DNA of 64,000 nucleotides from Alphaproteobacteria bacterium. Lineage in GTDB: Bacteria > Myxococcota_A > UBA796 > GCA-2862545. The DNA lies in assembly GCA_020632885.1 (NCBI GenBank), contig JACKEQ010000028.1, positions 11,732-75,731 on the forward strand, read 5' to 3'. The notes beneath the pieces were generated by a model. The model had not been told where the DNA came from. It was given only the letters and a program-made list of their open reading frames with translations, and did not search any database. Both the position numbers and the translations under genes were made by a program. How positions within the stretch are numbered: the stretch's first letter is position 1; each line of letters starts with the position of its first letter. This document shows positions 33,297 to 40,721 of the stretch, in pieces.

Positions 33297-34040
33297 TCAG
33301 GCGAACAGGTAACCGAAGATCGCGTCTCCGATCTGCCGCTTCTCGACTTCCGTGTCGTTGGCCCGCGCCCGTGCGCGCTTCACGGCGTTCCGGAGGTGCT
33401 CGATCCGCTCGAGGAGCTGCTCCCGACGCGGCACCGGCAGCGCGCCCGAGGTGTAGACCGTCGACCAGTGGCCGGTGGTGACGTCCTCGGTGATGAGCTG
33501 GGTCTGGGCCGGGTGATGCTCGGTCGCGTCGTAGAGCACGATGGCCCGCTGGACCTTCTTGGTCTTGTGCGTGCGCGAGGGCTCGGTGCGGAACAGGTTG
33601 CTGTTCGGGTCGGCCGACCAGGTCTTGGACTCGTCGAGGATCGGCATCGCGGACACGAAGGTGTGGAGGTCCGCCAGCTCCTTCTCGAGGTAGATGAGCA
33701 GCGTGGCCGGCATGTCCGCCAGGATCACCTCGCCGTCCACCACCACGTCGGCCTGCGCCATGCGGTTGCCGAGCTCCTGGGTCGCCTCGATGTCGAGGTA
33801 CTCGGTGCGGAGCTTGCGGACGCGCTTGAGCACGTCGGAGGCCACCATCTGGACCTTCCGGGACTCGCTCGGGAAGGTCTCGCCGTCGTCGTCGAGGGGG
33901 GTGAACTCGCGGGACAGACCGGAATAGAGGTCGTCCTTCTGGGACTTGCGGTGGAGCTCGGTGAGCTCGCTGTAGGCCCGCGACTTCACACCCTTCCGGA
34001 TCGCGACCACCTCGTGGAGCTTGAGCTTCTCGTCGGACAT
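33297..34040 (-). CDS. conserved uncharacterised cytosolic protein (247 aa)
   Basis: The ATG at 34040 follows GAGGAGG. The protein is charged and soluble, starting MSDEKLKLHEVVAI and then RKGVKSRAYSELTELHRKSQK. I recognise this as a conserved bacterial family of unknown function found in Actinobacteria, Firmicutes and others. Later segments include MAQADVVVDG, LPATLLIYLEK-like ADMPATLLIYLEKELAD and LITEDVTTGHW, ending in a basic helix. Its stop is 63 bases before the permuted tRNA-like RNAs on the same strand with no terminator between, so they probably share a transcript. A role linked to RNA metabolism is inference. Confidence 0.75.
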   Translation of the reverse strand: MSDEKLKLHEVVAIRKGVKSRAYSELTELHRKSQKDDLYSGLSREFTPLDDDGETFPSESRKVQMVASDVLKRVRKLRTEYLDIEATQELGNRMAQADVVVDGEVILADMPATLLIYLEKELADLHTFVSAMPILDESKTWSADPNSNLFRTEPSRTHKTKKVQRAIVLYDATEHHPAQTQLITEDVTTGHWSTVYTSGALPVPRREQLLERIEHLRNAVKRARARANDTEVEKRQIGDAIFGYLFA

Positions 34041-34090
34041 CGGGTCCTCCTCTTGTTCTCCAGGGGACTATCGCGCAGGGAGCGCTCCGC

Positions 34091-34732
34091 ATGGCTCGAT
34101 CGTACTTCGTGACCGGCACCGACACCGACGTGGGCAAGTCCGTGATCACCGCTGCCCTCGCGGCCGCCCGCCACGGCCAGGTCACCGCCGTGAAGCCGGT
34201 GGCGAGCGGAGTCGACGGGGGGCCCGGTGACGCAGAGCGCATCGCGATCGCGGCGGGTCACCCGCCCACCGTGTTCGCCACCTGGCGCACGCCCGTGTCG
34301 CCGCACCTCGCCGCGGCCCTCGAGGCGCGCCCGCTCGACCTGCACGCCCTGCTCGACTGGCTCGACGCCATCCCGGAGCCCCGCCTGATCGAGGGTGTGG
34401 GAGGCTGGCGCGTCCCGCTCGCCCTCGAGCCCCGCTTCGAGGTCGTGGACCTCGCGCGCCACGTCGATCTCCCGGTGCTGGTCGTCGCGGCCAACCGCCT
34501 CGGCGTGCTCAACCACACCCTGCTCACCGTCGAGGCCGTGCGTGGGGCCGGCCTGGAGGTCGCAGCCGTCGTGCTCAACACCGTGGGTGCCGAAGACGCG
34601 TCCACCGCGCACAACCTCGCGGACCTGCGGGCGCTGGCGGGCGTCCCGGTCCACCCCTTCCCCCACGTCGATCCCACGGACCCCGGGGCGCTCGCCCGCG
34701 CTGGCAGGGAGCTCGACGCGCTGCTCGCGTGA
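34091..34732 (+). CDS. bioD: dethiobiotin synthetase
   Basis: 213 aa. P-loop GTDTDVGKS at residues 8-16, the Lys of AVKPVASG, and EGVGGWRVPL corresponding to the family EGAGG(L/W) motif. The late VLNTVG segment contacts the nucleotide base in this family. It converts 7,8-diaminononanoate, CO2 and ATP to dethiobiotin in biotin synthesis. No other bio genes sit beside it; the alpha-oxoamine synthase at 22982 is a BioF relative but lies in a separate operon. Confidence 0.92.
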   Translation: MARSYFVTGTDTDVGKSVITAALAAARHGQVTAVKPVASGVDGGPGDAERIAIAAGHPPTVFATWRTPVSPHLAAALEARPLDLHALLDWLDAIPEPRLIEGVGGWRVPLALEPRFEVVDLARHVDLPVLVVAANRLGVLNHTLLTVEAVRGAGLEVAAVVLNTVGAEDASTAHNLADLRALAGVPVHPFPHVDPTDPGALARAGRELDALLA

Positions 34733-34798
34733 TGCCGGGCCCATTCGGTTGCATCGGCTGGATCGGTGTGGGTACGATCGCGCGTCCCAGGAGCCGCC

Positions 34799-36406
34799 AT
34801 GTCGGTCATCGGCCTGCGTGTAGGCCCCTTCGAGATCGTCGAGAGCGCCACGGTCCCCGAGCCGGGCTCCTGGTTCCGCGCCACGCGCGCCGGCATGACG
34901 CAGCGCAAGCCCACCCACGTGCTCGTCAAGCTCCTGCCGCCCCACGCGGGGGAGGCCGAGCGCGCGGACCTGCAGCGCGAGCTCGATCGGCTCCGCGCGG
35001 TCGAGGACCCCCGTGTGCCCGGGGTGGTGGCCCTCTACGAGGGCATCGGCGCCCTCGCGCTCGACGCCCCCGACGGCATCTCCTGCCAGGAGATCATCGA
35101 GGCCCGCGAAGAGGGCACCGTCGCCATGACCCCGGCCACCCTGCTCGACATCGGGCTCGAGGTCGCGGAGACCCTCCAGCACGCCCACCACCGCAACCGC
35201 TTCCATGGGCACCTGGCGGCCTCGCACGTGCGCGTCTCGCTGTCCGGCAAGCTCCATGTGTTCGGGTTCGGTCCGGGCCCCGAGACCCCCGCCGAGCCCG
35301 ACTGGTGCCCGCCCGAGCGCGCGCGGGGCCAGCCGGGCGGGCCCGCCACCGACCAGTGGTCCCTGGCGGCCATCCTGGCGGGCCTGATCACGGGTCATCC
35401 GCCCTGGCACGGCGGTCGCGACCCCCGCACGGGCGACATGGAGCCCGCCCTGGAGGCCATCGAGCGCCAGTGGCCCGCGCTCGCGCGGTTGTTCCGGCGT
35501 ATGCTGGAGCCGGATCCCGCCAACCGCTTCCCCACCATGCATCCCGTGCGTCAGGAGCTCCTGGCCCTGGCGCGCAAGGCGGGCGCGTCGAGTGATCGGC
35601 GCGAGCTCGGCAAGCGGATGGCCCGCCGCATCCACCGGCACGTGGTCCCCGACACCGGAATCACCGCAGTCCCCGAAACGTCCCCGCAACCCCCACCGGA
35701 GCCAGCCTCCGAACCCACAGGCGAGCCCGACGTGTCCAGAGACCCCATCGATCCCCCCAGCCTCCCCGATGCCGAGCGCGCCGATGCGCCTCCTGCAGTG
35801 GCCCCGGCACCGCTGGCCGACGAGCCCCTGGACGTCGTGTCCCCCGAGCACGACGCATCGAACCTGACGGAGGCGCGACGGCCGCTGGAGCTCACACCCA
35901 CGGGACCCTCGAAGGACGCCGACGAGGAGGACATCGACGACGACCCCACCGTCCGGTTCGACCCCATGGCCGTGCGCGACCTCGCGGACCTCGACGACGA
36001 CGAGCCCCCGTCGCCGAGGCCGAAGGCCGTGCTGCCCCAGGTCACCCCCACCCCACGGGGCCGCCGCGAGACGATCTCCGACGAGATCGTGGACGACCCG
36101 CAGACGCTGGCGCGCGCGCTGGCCGTGGCCCCGGACGCGGCCGCCAACGGCGGCATGCCCACGGCGGTGCCCATCACGGACGTCGACGACTTCGACGATC
36201 TCGACGCCGGCTCGCCCCTCGCCGCTCCCATCGACGGTCCGGGCCGGGGGTCCTTCCCACCTCGGGTGCAGGAGGTCGAGGAGCTGGAGGAGCTCGACGT
36301 GGAGCCGGTACCCTCCGGCGGCCCCGACGTGAAGCGTCTCGCGCCCATCCTCGTGGGCGTGATGGTACTGCTGATGGTCGTGGTCGTGATCGCGTCCCTG
36401 TTGTGA
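34799..36406 (+). CDS. tail-anchored pseudokinase (Ser/Thr kinase-like)
   Basis: 535 aa, ATG at 34799 after AGGAG. Residues 5-270 show a protein-kinase outline: a Lys in VLVKLLP, then HRNRFHGHLAASHVRV where the catalytic HRD should be, LHVFGFG in place of DFG, and DQWSLAAILAGLITG as the helix-F region. Lacking HRD and DFG acids, it is probably inactive. A long acidic Pro-rich linker (275-510) ends in one hydrophobic helix (about 515-535). It could act as a membrane-bound scaffold. GTGA overlap with the next gene. Confidence 0.8.
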   Translation: MSVIGLRVGPFEIVESATVPEPGSWFRATRAGMTQRKPTHVLVKLLPPHAGEAERADLQRELDRLRAVEDPRVPGVVALYEGIGALALDAPDGISCQEIIEAREEGTVAMTPATLLDIGLEVAETLQHAHHRNRFHGHLAASHVRVSLSGKLHVFGFGPGPETPAEPDWCPPERARGQPGGPATDQWSLAAILAGLITGHPPWHGGRDPRTGDMEPALEAIERQWPALARLFRRMLEPDPANRFPTMHPVRQELLALARKAGASSDRRELGKRMARRIHRHVVPDTGITAVPETSPQPPPEPASEPTGEPDVSRDPIDPPSLPDAERADAPPAVAPAPLADEPLDVVSPEHDASNLTEARRPLELTPTGPSKDADEEDIDDDPTVRFDPMAVRDLADLDDDEPPSPRPKAVLPQVTPTPRGRRETISDEIVDDPQTLARALAVAPDAAANGGMPTAVPITDVDDFDDLDAGSPLAAPIDGPGRGSFPPRVQEVEELEELDVEPVPSGGPDVKRLAPILVGVMVLLMVVVVIASLL

Positions 36407-37212
36407 GCGGGCACCCCCCTCGTGACATCGCGCCGGGCGTGCGCTGCGTGCCCGTTCGGTCCCCCACCCTCCCGCCCGCCACGCACACCAACGTCTGGGT
36501 GCTCGGGCAGCACACCCTCACCGTCGTGGACCCCGCGAGCCCGTGGGCCGACGAGCAGGACCGGCTGCGGGAAGCGCTCGACGGCATGGGCCGCGTGGAG
36601 CGCATCGTGCTCACCCACCACCACCACGACCACGTGCAGGGTGCCGAGGCCCTGGCGGAAGCCACGGGGGCTCCGATCCTGGCGCACCCCGAGACCGTCG
36701 CCCGGCTCGCCTTCGACGTCCTCCCGCTGGGCGATCGCTTCACCACCGACACGGGCGACGTCGTGGTGCGGTTCACGCCCGGTCACGCGCCCGGGCACGT
36801 GGCCCTCCAGGCGCCGAGCGGGCATCTGGTCGCGGGCGATCTCGTGGCCGGCACGGGCACGATCCTCATCGAGCCCGACGACGACGGGCACCTCGGCACC
36901 TACCTCGCCAGCCTGGCCGCGATGCGCGACCTGCACCCGGTAGCGCTGCTGCCTGCCCACGGGCCCGTGCTGGACGACGCGGTCCACACGCTCGACACGT
37001 ACATCGCCCACCGCCACATGCGCACGGACCAGATCCGCCGCGCCCTCGCACCCCTGGCGTCCGCGACGCCGACGGAGCTGGCTCCCCGGGTCTACGTCGA
37101 TCTCGACCCGCGCCTGCATCCCCTCGCAGCCCGGCAGATCACGGCCCACCTCGTCTGGCTGGCCGAGCAGGGCGAGGTGGAGGCCCGGGACGGACGGTGG
37201 TTCAGGACGTGA
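36403..37212 (+). CDS. MBL-fold hydrolase (LACTB2-like)
   Basis: 269 aa, GTG start. The metal motif is HHHHDHVQG, further ligands lie in the TPGHAPGH strand and in AGDLV, and LPAHGPV holds the last His. A C-terminal winged-helix-like domain (residues 195-269) matches the LACTB2/MBL-associated domain. Human LACTB2 is an endoribonuclease, but bacterial members may be glyoxalase- or ribonuclease-like. Co-translated with the pseudokinase. Confidence 0.88.
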   Translation: MSGHPPRDIAPGVRCVPVRSPTLPPATHTNVWVLGQHTLTVVDPASPWADEQDRLREALDGMGRVERIVLTHHHHDHVQGAEALAEATGAPILAHPETVARLAFDVLPLGDRFTTDTGDVVVRFTPGHAPGHVALQAPSGHLVAGDLVAGTGTILIEPDDDGHLGTYLASLAAMRDLHPVALLPAHGPVLDDAVHTLDTYIAHRHMRTDQIRRALAPLASATPTELAPRVYVDLDPRLHPLAARQITAHLVWLAEQGEVEARDGRWFRT

Positions 37213-37786
37213 ACGGCCCGTGCAGACGGGGCTCCTGGGGTCCCGTCGCCAGCACTTCGGCCTCGTGGGCAGCGAGCTCCGCGAGGCGGGCCTGCACGAC
37301 CTCCCGGGGCTCGAAGTGCTCCGCGAGGTGCAGGTAGGTGCTGAAGTGGCGGGCCTCGCTGGCCAGCAGGTCTGCGTAGAAGCCCGCCAGCTCGGCGTCT
37401 TCGAGGTTCTCGGCGAGGAGCTTCATGCGCTCGCACGACCGGGCCTCGATCAGCGCGCAGACGATGAGCGTGTCGAGCAGGTGGTGGGGCCCGCGCCGCA
37501 CGGCCTCGTGGAGACGCCCGGCGTACCGGCTCGGGATCTGGCGCTCGAAGCGGATCCCCCGGGCCTCCAGGATGTCGAGCAGGCTCTCGAAGTGCCGGAG
37601 CTCCTCCCGCGCGAGCTCGGAGAGCGGACGCAGCACCACCTCGTGGTCTGCGTAGCGGAAGAGCAGCCCGAGGGCCGTGCTCGCCGCCTTCTTCTCGCAG
37701 TGGGCGTGATCGACGAGCACCTCGTCCAGCACGGGCAGGACGCTGCCCACCCACGCCACCGGCGTCTCGCTGCGCAGGCTCAGCAC
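37202..37786 (-). CDS. miaE: tRNA-(ms2io6A) hydroxylase
   Basis: 194 aa, GTG start overlapping the upstream stop. Di-iron ligands are in HCEKKAAS, EELRHFE, EARSCER and EARHF, the pattern of the MiaE ferritin-like family. It hydroxylates the isopentenyl group of ms2i6A at tRNA position 37. The gene lies 4 kb from the tRNA-like RNAs but in a different unit. It converges with the MBL gene with an 11-base overlap of coding ends. Confidence 0.87.
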   Translation of the reverse strand: MLSLRSETPVAWVGSVLPVLDEVLVDHAHCEKKAASTALGLLFRYADHEVVLRPLSELAREELRHFESLLDILEARGIRFERQIPSRYAGRLHEAVRRGPHHLLDTLIVCALIEARSCERMKLLAENLEDAELAGFYADLLASEARHFSTYLHLAEHFEPREVVQARLAELAAHEAEVLATGPQEPRLHGPFTS

Positions 37787-38382
37787 GGCTGCACCAGCGC
37801 CTCGTGCACGGCGCGCACGACGCGCGGGTGGAACATCATGGCCTGGTGGGCGACAGGCCGGAGCGGGCCGTCCACCACGCGGACCTCCATCCCCGGGAGC
37901 GCGCACACACCGGGCGGGCAGACCGGATCGGTGTCGACGCTCACCGAGGTCACCGGACGCTCGAGCTCGACCGACGCGAGGGCCTGCAGGAAGGGCCCGT
38001 TCGGCTGGATCTGCCGAAGACCCTCCGAGACCGGCCCGAGCCAGCGGAACCACCGCGCGACCGGCGCCCCGCGGAACGGCGTCCCCATCGCCACCAGCCG
38101 ACCGAGACGCTCCCAGCCGAGCTGGTGAGCCCACCAGAGCGCGACGATGCCGCCCTGGCTGGTGCCCACGACGTCCACGCGCTCGGCGCCGGTCTGATGC
38201 CGGACCCGCTCCACCGCACGGTCGAGCTCCTCCGCGTGGACCCGCACGTCTCCCGTGACGAGCGGGCTGACCTCGGTGGCCAGGTACGCGTCGTGCCCCA
38301 GCGCCCGGAGCTGCGCCCGCAGGGGCCGGAGGAGGCCGGGCGTGGCGAGCAGCCCGTGCGTGAGCACGACCGGACGCAGCAT
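37780..38382 (-). CDS. triacylglycerol-lipase-like alpha/beta hydrolase
   Basis: 200 aa. VVLTHGLLATP is the oxyanion region and GTSQGGIVALWW the nucleophile elbow; the acid is near DTDPVCPPG and the His near PVAHQAMMFHP. There is no signal peptide in the called frame. TGATG overlap with the upstream gene and a 7-base overlap with miaE. Likely cleaves a lipid or ester inside the cell or after unusual export. Confidence 0.8.
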   Translation of the reverse strand: MLRPVVLTHGLLATPGLLRPLRAQLRALGHDAYLATEVSPLVTGDVRVHAEELDRAVERVRHQTGAERVDVVGTSQGGIVALWWAHQLGWERLGRLVAMGTPFRGAPVARWFRWLGPVSEGLRQIQPNGPFLQALASVELERPVTSVSVDTDPVCPPGVCALPGMEVRVVDGPLRPVAHQAMMFHPRVVRAVHEALVQPC

Positions 38383-38972
38383 CAGAAGAGGACGACCCGG
38401 ATCTTGTCCATGCGCTGCTGGAGCTCGGTGTAGCCCTCGTCGCCGACCTGAGCGACCAGCGCGGTCTTCATCTCCTCGCGCTGCTGCTCGAGCCGCTTGC
38501 GACCCACGCGCGGCGAGACGCGCCCCGACTCGATCTCCTCGCGGATGGTGTTCCGGAGCTCGAAGTTCGAGTTGAACAGCTCCCAGATCTGCTTCTGGCG
38601 GTCTTCCGGGTAGTCGTGGTCCTTGAAGAAGTCCTGGAGCTGCTCGCCGGCCATCCGCTCGTCGCGCACGCGCGCCTCGGCCCGCTTCTGGGCCCACTTC
38701 GCGGCATCGGCGGGGTCGATCTCGTGCTTCCGCATCGTCATGGCCTCGGCCATGCCGTCGCGCTTGCCCTCCTCCTTGCCCGCCTCCTCGGTCGTGCCCG
38801 CCAGGGTCACCGGGCCACCCGAGCGGTCGTGGAGCGACTCCACGCCCGGCTTCTGACGCTGGTAGTCGGCGACGTCGCCCGTCTCGCCGCTCGACAGCAC
38901 CATGTAGAACAGGCCGACCGCCCCGAGCGCCGCGAGGACGGCGCCACCGCCGATGAGTGCACCACGATCCAT
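38382..38972 (-). CDS. membrane-anchored helical protein
   Basis: 196 aa. The ATG at 38972 is chosen because GGAGGT stands 7 bases before it; an ATG four codons earlier overlaps that site. One N-terminal transmembrane helix (residues 6-28) precedes a charged helical domain (KRDGMAEAM, HEIDPADAAKWAQKRA, DYPEDRQKQIWELF). The plan (anchor plus helices beside a lipase gene) recalls lipase foldases, but the foldase signature is not present. Function unknown. Confidence 0.65.
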   Translation of the reverse strand: MDRGALIGGGAVLAALGAVGLFYMVLSSGETGDVADYQRQKPGVESLHDRSGGPVTLAGTTEEAGKEEGKRDGMAEAMTMRKHEIDPADAAKWAQKRAEARVRDERMAGEQLQDFFKDHDYPEDRQKQIWELFNSNFELRNTIREEIESGRVSPRVGRKRLEQQREEMKTALVAQVGDEGYTELQQRMDKIRVVLF

Positions 38973-39032
38973 GCTGACCTCCATACGGGGCGTTGCATAT
39001 CCCGCGTCGCGCCCCGAGGCTCACGCATGTCC

Positions 39033-39125
39033 CTGACAACACCGGTCCGGGGGGGCCTGGGGCGGGAGATGTGGCCGTCGGACATGGAGGTCGAACATAA
39101 AAAGGTCATTAGGACTTGTTGTCAG
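39033..39125. promoter_or_regulatory. AT-rich control region of the nicotinamidase-like operon
   Basis: The gap between divergent genes drops in GC. CTGACAACA (39033-39041) and TGTTGTCAG (39117-39125) form a perfect 9-bp inverted repeat spaced by 75 bases. AAGGTC (about 39102) and GACCTT (about 39134) form another. A possible -35/-10 pair is TTGTTG near 39116 and TATTGG 17 bases later. One of the dyads may bind the NrtR-type regulator encoded at 43163 (inference). Confidence 0.4.
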
Positions 39126-39168
39126 ATCATGTAGACCTTATTGGATCGACAGCGCCAAGGAGGCCCTC

Positions 39169-39966
39169 ATGAAGCTGCACCTCGTCGTCATCGATCCCCA
39201 GAAGGACTTCTGCTCCCGGCACGGTGCCCTCGCCGTTCCGGGGGCGGACGCCGACATGGACCGTCTGGCGTGCCTCGTCCGGCGCCTCGGCGACCGCCTG
39301 GACGACATCCACGTCACCCTGGACAGCCACCGGCGCGTCGACATCAGCCACCCGCTGTGGTTCCGCGACGACCGGGGGCACGCACCCGCGCCGTTCACCG
39401 CGATCTCCGCCGCCGACGTGGAGGCGGGTCGCTGGGTCCCCACCCTGCCGAGCACCCACGCGCGCACCCTCCAATACCTCCGCGAGCTGGAGCGCTCCGG
39501 ACGCTACGGTCACGTCGTGTGGCCGGAGCACTGCCTCATCGGAAGCGAGGGCCACAACGTCGTGGAGCCCCTGTTCGACGCCCTCCAGGAGTGGTCGTCC
39601 CGCTTCGCCCTCGTGGACTTCGTCACCAAGGGCAGCAACCCGTGGACCGAGCACTTCAGCGCCCTCCGGGCCGAGGTCCCGGACCCCGCCGACCCCGGGA
39701 CCCAGCTCAACGCGGGGCTGCTCACGACCCTGGAGGAGGCGGACATCGTCCTGCTCGCCGGCGAGGCGTCGAGCCACTGCCTGGCGCACACCGTGCGCGA
39801 CATCGCGGCCAGCTTCCGCGACCCCGCCGCGGTCCGGAAGCTCGTGCTCCTCACCGACGCCACGAGCCCGGTGCCGGGCTTCGAGCCCCTCGCCGACGCC
39901 TTCCTGAAGGACCTCGTGGCCCTCGGGATGAAGACGTCCACTACCACCGACTTCCTCGCCGCCTGA
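39169..39966 (+). CDS. nicotinamidase-like cysteine hydrolase
   Basis: 265 aa, start after CAAGGAGG. Family features: catalytic Asp in VIDPQKDFC, metal-site pattern TLDSHRRVDISHP (D-x-H and a later His), WPEHCLIGSEGH, and nucleophile Cys in GEASSHCLAHTV. This fits the isochorismatase-fold amidases that turn nicotinamide to nicotinate. Longer than E. coli PncA by about 50 residues. First gene of an operon with a vWA protein and a kinase-like protein; the local NrtR-type regulator supports an NAD-related role. Confidence 0.8.
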   Translation: MKLHLVVIDPQKDFCSRHGALAVPGADADMDRLACLVRRLGDRLDDIHVTLDSHRRVDISHPLWFRDDRGHAPAPFTAISAADVEAGRWVPTLPSTHARTLQYLRELERSGRYGHVVWPEHCLIGSEGHNVVEPLFDALQEWSSRFALVDFVTKGSNPWTEHFSALRAEVPDPADPGTQLNAGLLTTLEEADIVLLAGEASSHCLAHTVRDIAASFRDPAAVRKLVLLTDATSPVPGFEPLADAFLKDLVALGMKTSTTTDFLAA

Positions 39967-39977
39967 AGGAGCCCACC

Positions 39978-40721
39978 ATGCCCCGCTTCGACACCACGGA
40001 CCTCACCACCCACACCCTCGTCGGCAGCACGTACGGGTACTCCGGCACGCGCATCGACCGCCTGGGAGCCACCGAGATGACGCTGGTGGCCATCGCGGCC
40101 GACACCAGCGGCTCGGTACACCCGTTCAAGCGCGAGATCGAGGCGTGCATCCAGGAGGCCGTGCGCGCCTGCCGCCAGGCCCCACGGGCCGACAACCTGA
40201 TGCTCCGGCTCGTGCAGTTCGCCGACACCGTGAAGGAGCTCCACGGCTTCAAGCCCCTCGTGGACTGCCCGCCCGATCCCTACGCCGGCTGCCTGCGCAC
40301 GGGTGGCTGCACCGCACTCCACGACGCCGCCCACAACGCCATCGGCGCGGTCACCGCCTACGGGCGGGACCTCGTCGCGCGCGGGCTCACCGCGAACGCC
40401 ATCGTGTTCGTCATCACGGACGGTGAGGACAACGCGAGCAGGATGACCCCCGGTGCCGTGCGCCTGGCGGTGGAGGAGGCCGTCACGGGCGAGCACCTGG
40501 AGTCCGTCGTGACCGTGCTGGTCGGCGTGAACGTGAAGGAGGCCCGCGTCGCGACGGCTCTCATGGCGCTCTCGACGCAGGCCGGGTTCGACCACTACCT
40601 CGAGCTCGACAAGGCCGACGCGAGCACCCTCGCGCGGCTGGCGGACTTCCTGTCCCGGAGCATCCAGGTCCAGTCCCAGGCGCTCGGATCCGGCGGCCCG
40701 AGCCGGATGCTGACGTTCTGA
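39978..40721 (+). CDS. von Willebrand factor A domain protein
   Basis: 247 aa. The metal-ion adhesion site reads AADTSGSVHPF, with the conserved Thr in TGGCTALHDAA and a late Asp in VITDGEDNAS. It resembles the cytosolic vWA (TerY-like) proteins that pair with kinase and phosphatase partners. No signal peptide. Downstream by 11 bases of the amidase gene and overlapping the kinase-like gene as TGATG. Confidence 0.87.
   Translation: MPRFDTTDLTTHTLVGSTYGYSGTRIDRLGATEMTLVAIAADTSGSVHPFKREIEACIQEAVRACRQAPRADNLMLRLVQFADTVKELHGFKPLVDCPPDPYAGCLRTGGCTALHDAAHNAIGAVTAYGRDLVARGLTANAIVFVITDGEDNASRMTPGAVRLAVEEAVTGEHLESVVTVLVGVNVKEARVATALMALSTQAGFDHYLELDKADASTLARLADFLSRSIQVQSQALGSGGPSRMLTF

Noticed and set aside
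38382..38972. Lipase-specific foldase (Lif)
   Set aside because: One anchor plus helices beside a lipase-like gene fits in outline, but the conserved foldase motif is not visible.
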